From Mastigias papua (lineage: Eukaryota > Cnidaria > Scyphozoa > Rhizostomeae > Mastigiidae), in contig OZ025268.1 in the NCBI GenBank assembly GCA_964019165.1, positions 16,464,852 through 16,528,851 on the forward strand: a stretch of DNA of 64,000 nt. Direction: 5' to 3'. Positions 62,396-64,000 of this stretch are shown here, one piece after another; position 1 is the stretch's first letter; each line of letters opens with the position of its first letter. The notes beneath the pieces are model-generated. The model had not been told where the DNA came from. It did no database searches and saw only the letters and a program-made list of their open reading frames with translations. The translations under genes and the position numbers were made by a program.

Positions 62396-63571
62396 TTATT
62401 TATCAGCATACATTTCACCAAAGCTTTGCACATACTTAAACAAAAGACAGAAGGTCAATTAAAGTTTGTCTTTTGAAGGAAGAGAAAATCTAGCACCACT
62501 GGCATTATTACATTCCTAATGATTGGTTGATTAATTTAATCAGGGTGTCTGCCAAATCAGGAAAATCAGGGAAGTGTGTGTTGGCTTAGAAATATCAGGA
62601 AAAATCAGGGAATTTGACTAACTCTGGAGAATATCAGGGACATATCAGGGAACTTGTCTGGCTTTGCATCTCTGATTAATAAATTGATTTCCTAATATGG
62701 CAAAAAGCTAGCAAGAAAAAATTCTGCAAATAATGAACCAATTAACTCATTCAGATATGAATTCTAATTGCTGCGTTCAGAAAGAGTGCAATTTAAATTT
62801 GTTTCAAAGCATGTAAATCATCTGATGTAAAGGATTCTCAGAAATTTGTTCTCATATTTGCAGTCTTTCCTTCTACTTCTTATCAATGCATTCTAATGAA
62901 TGCCTAGGAACTGTAAAAGCCTCTCAACTTTCAACATTTAACTTTGAAATTATACCATTGTTGCAAATTCAGGGCCTATGTAGACAAAATATGGACTTAG
63001 ATTGGAATGCCTAGAAAGGCAAAGTCACAAGGCATTGACAATGGTTTCAGGTAATCAATCCTTTCCAAAACTGTGTAATTATATTTTGCACTATTATAAG
63101 ATGTTGGTTTTCTTTTCTATGATGAAATTATAGCTCACTTGTATGCTCAAGTATGCCAAGTCTTGCATTCATAATAAGTATAGTGTGTGGCATTTGCTCA
63201 GGATCTATTTTGAATCAGGGAACACAGGGCGGAAATCAGGGAAAAGTCAGGGAAATATCAGAGAAAATGACCTTCCAGATTTGGCAGACACCCTGGTAAT
63301 TTGTTACCAATTAACAGCTTTGCTCCTTTAGGTATCATTTACTATAGCTGGCAGCATATTTTCAATATTTTAGATTGCATATATACAGTTTATCAAGTAG
63401 AAGAGCAAGCACAGCTTTCTTTGCTCTCCCATAGAAGCTGCATTAGTGCAGAACTTTGTTGCTTACCTTGAGATCTGGCAAACATTGACCAAAAGCTTCC
63501 AAGAGTAGATTTTCTTGCTCCACAGATTTGCTATAATCCTCAAAAGATAGTCTTCCATCCTTGTCCACATC
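62396..63571 (-). CDS. CLXN: Calaxin (EFCAB1/CLXN), last two exons
   Basis: Calaxin is a calcium-binding regulator of outer-arm dynein in cilia and flagella. Exon 63571-63467 (35 codons) encodes an EF-hand loop DVDKDGRLSFEDY followed by LLLEAFGQCLPDLK, very close to the human end (DHDHDGKLSFADY ... LLLEAFGPCLPD). It is flanked by a CTCCTGTAG acceptor and a GTAAGC donor on the minus strand. A likely last exon at 62434-62396 follows an acceptor with a strong pyrimidine tract (TTTTGTTTAAG). It adds YVQSFGEMYADK and a stop, in phase, with AATAAA overlapping the stop. This second exon is inferred. The rest of the gene lies beyond the right edge. The gene converges with uL16m. Confidence 0.82.
62541..63295. 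mobile_element. 755-base terminal-inverted-repeat element in the calaxin intron
   Basis: CAGGGTGTCTGCCAAATCAG at the left end is matched in inverse by CCAGATTTGGCAGACACCCTG at the right end. AATCAGGGAA units recur inside both ends. No transposase frame is present. Flanks (TTAATTTAAT and GTAATTTG) do not give a clean duplication. Confidence 0.85.
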
Positions 63572-64000
63572 CTACAGGAGTTGAGATGTATACATAACAG
63601 ACTTGAATACTTAAGCTATATCTGTAGCTCCTTTGCTTGGGCGGGAAGAGTAAACTGTGAACTTACAATCCCTATTTGTAACATCAACATTAATTGTTAG
63701 TATTTTAGTAGGCTGACTTTACTTTGTGGTAAAGTACAGAATTGTGCTAAAATATAGTAGTTTTTGGCTGGGTTAAATACATATACTCTGTAATAAAATA
63801 ATATCTTCTGGATGTATCTGAAGTGGGTCAAAGTGCAACTTCTTTCCATATTGCTGCTGGTAGTTAATGTCAGTTTAGCGGTGCAGAACAGAAGTATTGT
63901 CCATATGGGAATTCTGATTGTAATGGAGTTGACTCCTGAAGACAGTAATATTAATCTGTTTTCAAATTTAGATCAGAATCATTTCTAGGCTTGTTTGTAG
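63572..64000. other. Calaxin intron (minus strand) at the window edge
   Basis: No further calaxin exon was seen before the right edge. Confidence 0.4.

Overview
The window is nuclear DNA from an animal. Genes are split by GT-AG introns, and the DNA is AT-rich with many microsatellites, LINE fragments, tRNA-derived SINEs and small inverted-repeat elements. The gene set (STING without a C-terminal tail, a peritrophin-type chitin-binding exon, an intronless rhodopsin-type GPCR, POLR1B, DONSON, a mitochondrial uL16 with a bacterial-type motif, and calaxin) fits an early-branching metazoan. I infer a cnidarian, probably an anthozoan, but cannot prove the species.

Left part (1-19 kb). A decayed LINE lies on the minus strand at 0.6-2.2 kb. 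A STING homologue (3737-5757, +) has two recognisable exons and an in-frame TAG directly after the residue equivalent to human Y240; the frame stays open and conserved beyond it. A six-cysteine CBM14 exon (8523-8947, +) and an intact class A GPCR (9806-10852, -) follow. A Ty3/gypsy retrotransposon (11829-17220) has two 238-base LTRs that look identical, a 4-base target duplication and one uninterrupted 1550-codon gag-pol frame, so it inserted recently.

Centre (19.1-47.1 kb, +). The whole coding region of POLR1B (RPA2/RPA135, second largest subunit of RNA polymerase I) can be traced through 36 exons. They total 3396 bases and 1131 residues, close to the vertebrate length. One intron (after exon 9) uses a GC donor. 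The introns carry long CA and TA repeats, a SINE with a 10-base target duplication, LINE tails and several palindromic MITE-like elements.

Right part (49.6-64 kb). DONSON (three exons, 49619-52904, +) and mitochondrial ribosomal protein uL16m (two exons, 58139-59289, +) are complete. The last two exons of calaxin/EFCAB1 lie on the minus strand at the right edge (62396-63571), with a 755-base terminal-inverted-repeat element in the intron between them. Spacers hold LINE 3' ends, a second SINE copy and a long near-perfect palindrome (60791-60963).

POLR1B (ribosomal RNA synthesis), DONSON (replication origin licensing to firing), uL16m (mitochondrial translation) and calaxin (ciliary dynein regulation) are unrelated housekeeping neighbours, not a functional cluster. 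STING is the one innate immunity gene. Exon borders were read by eye from splice sites and remembered homologues; no search was run.
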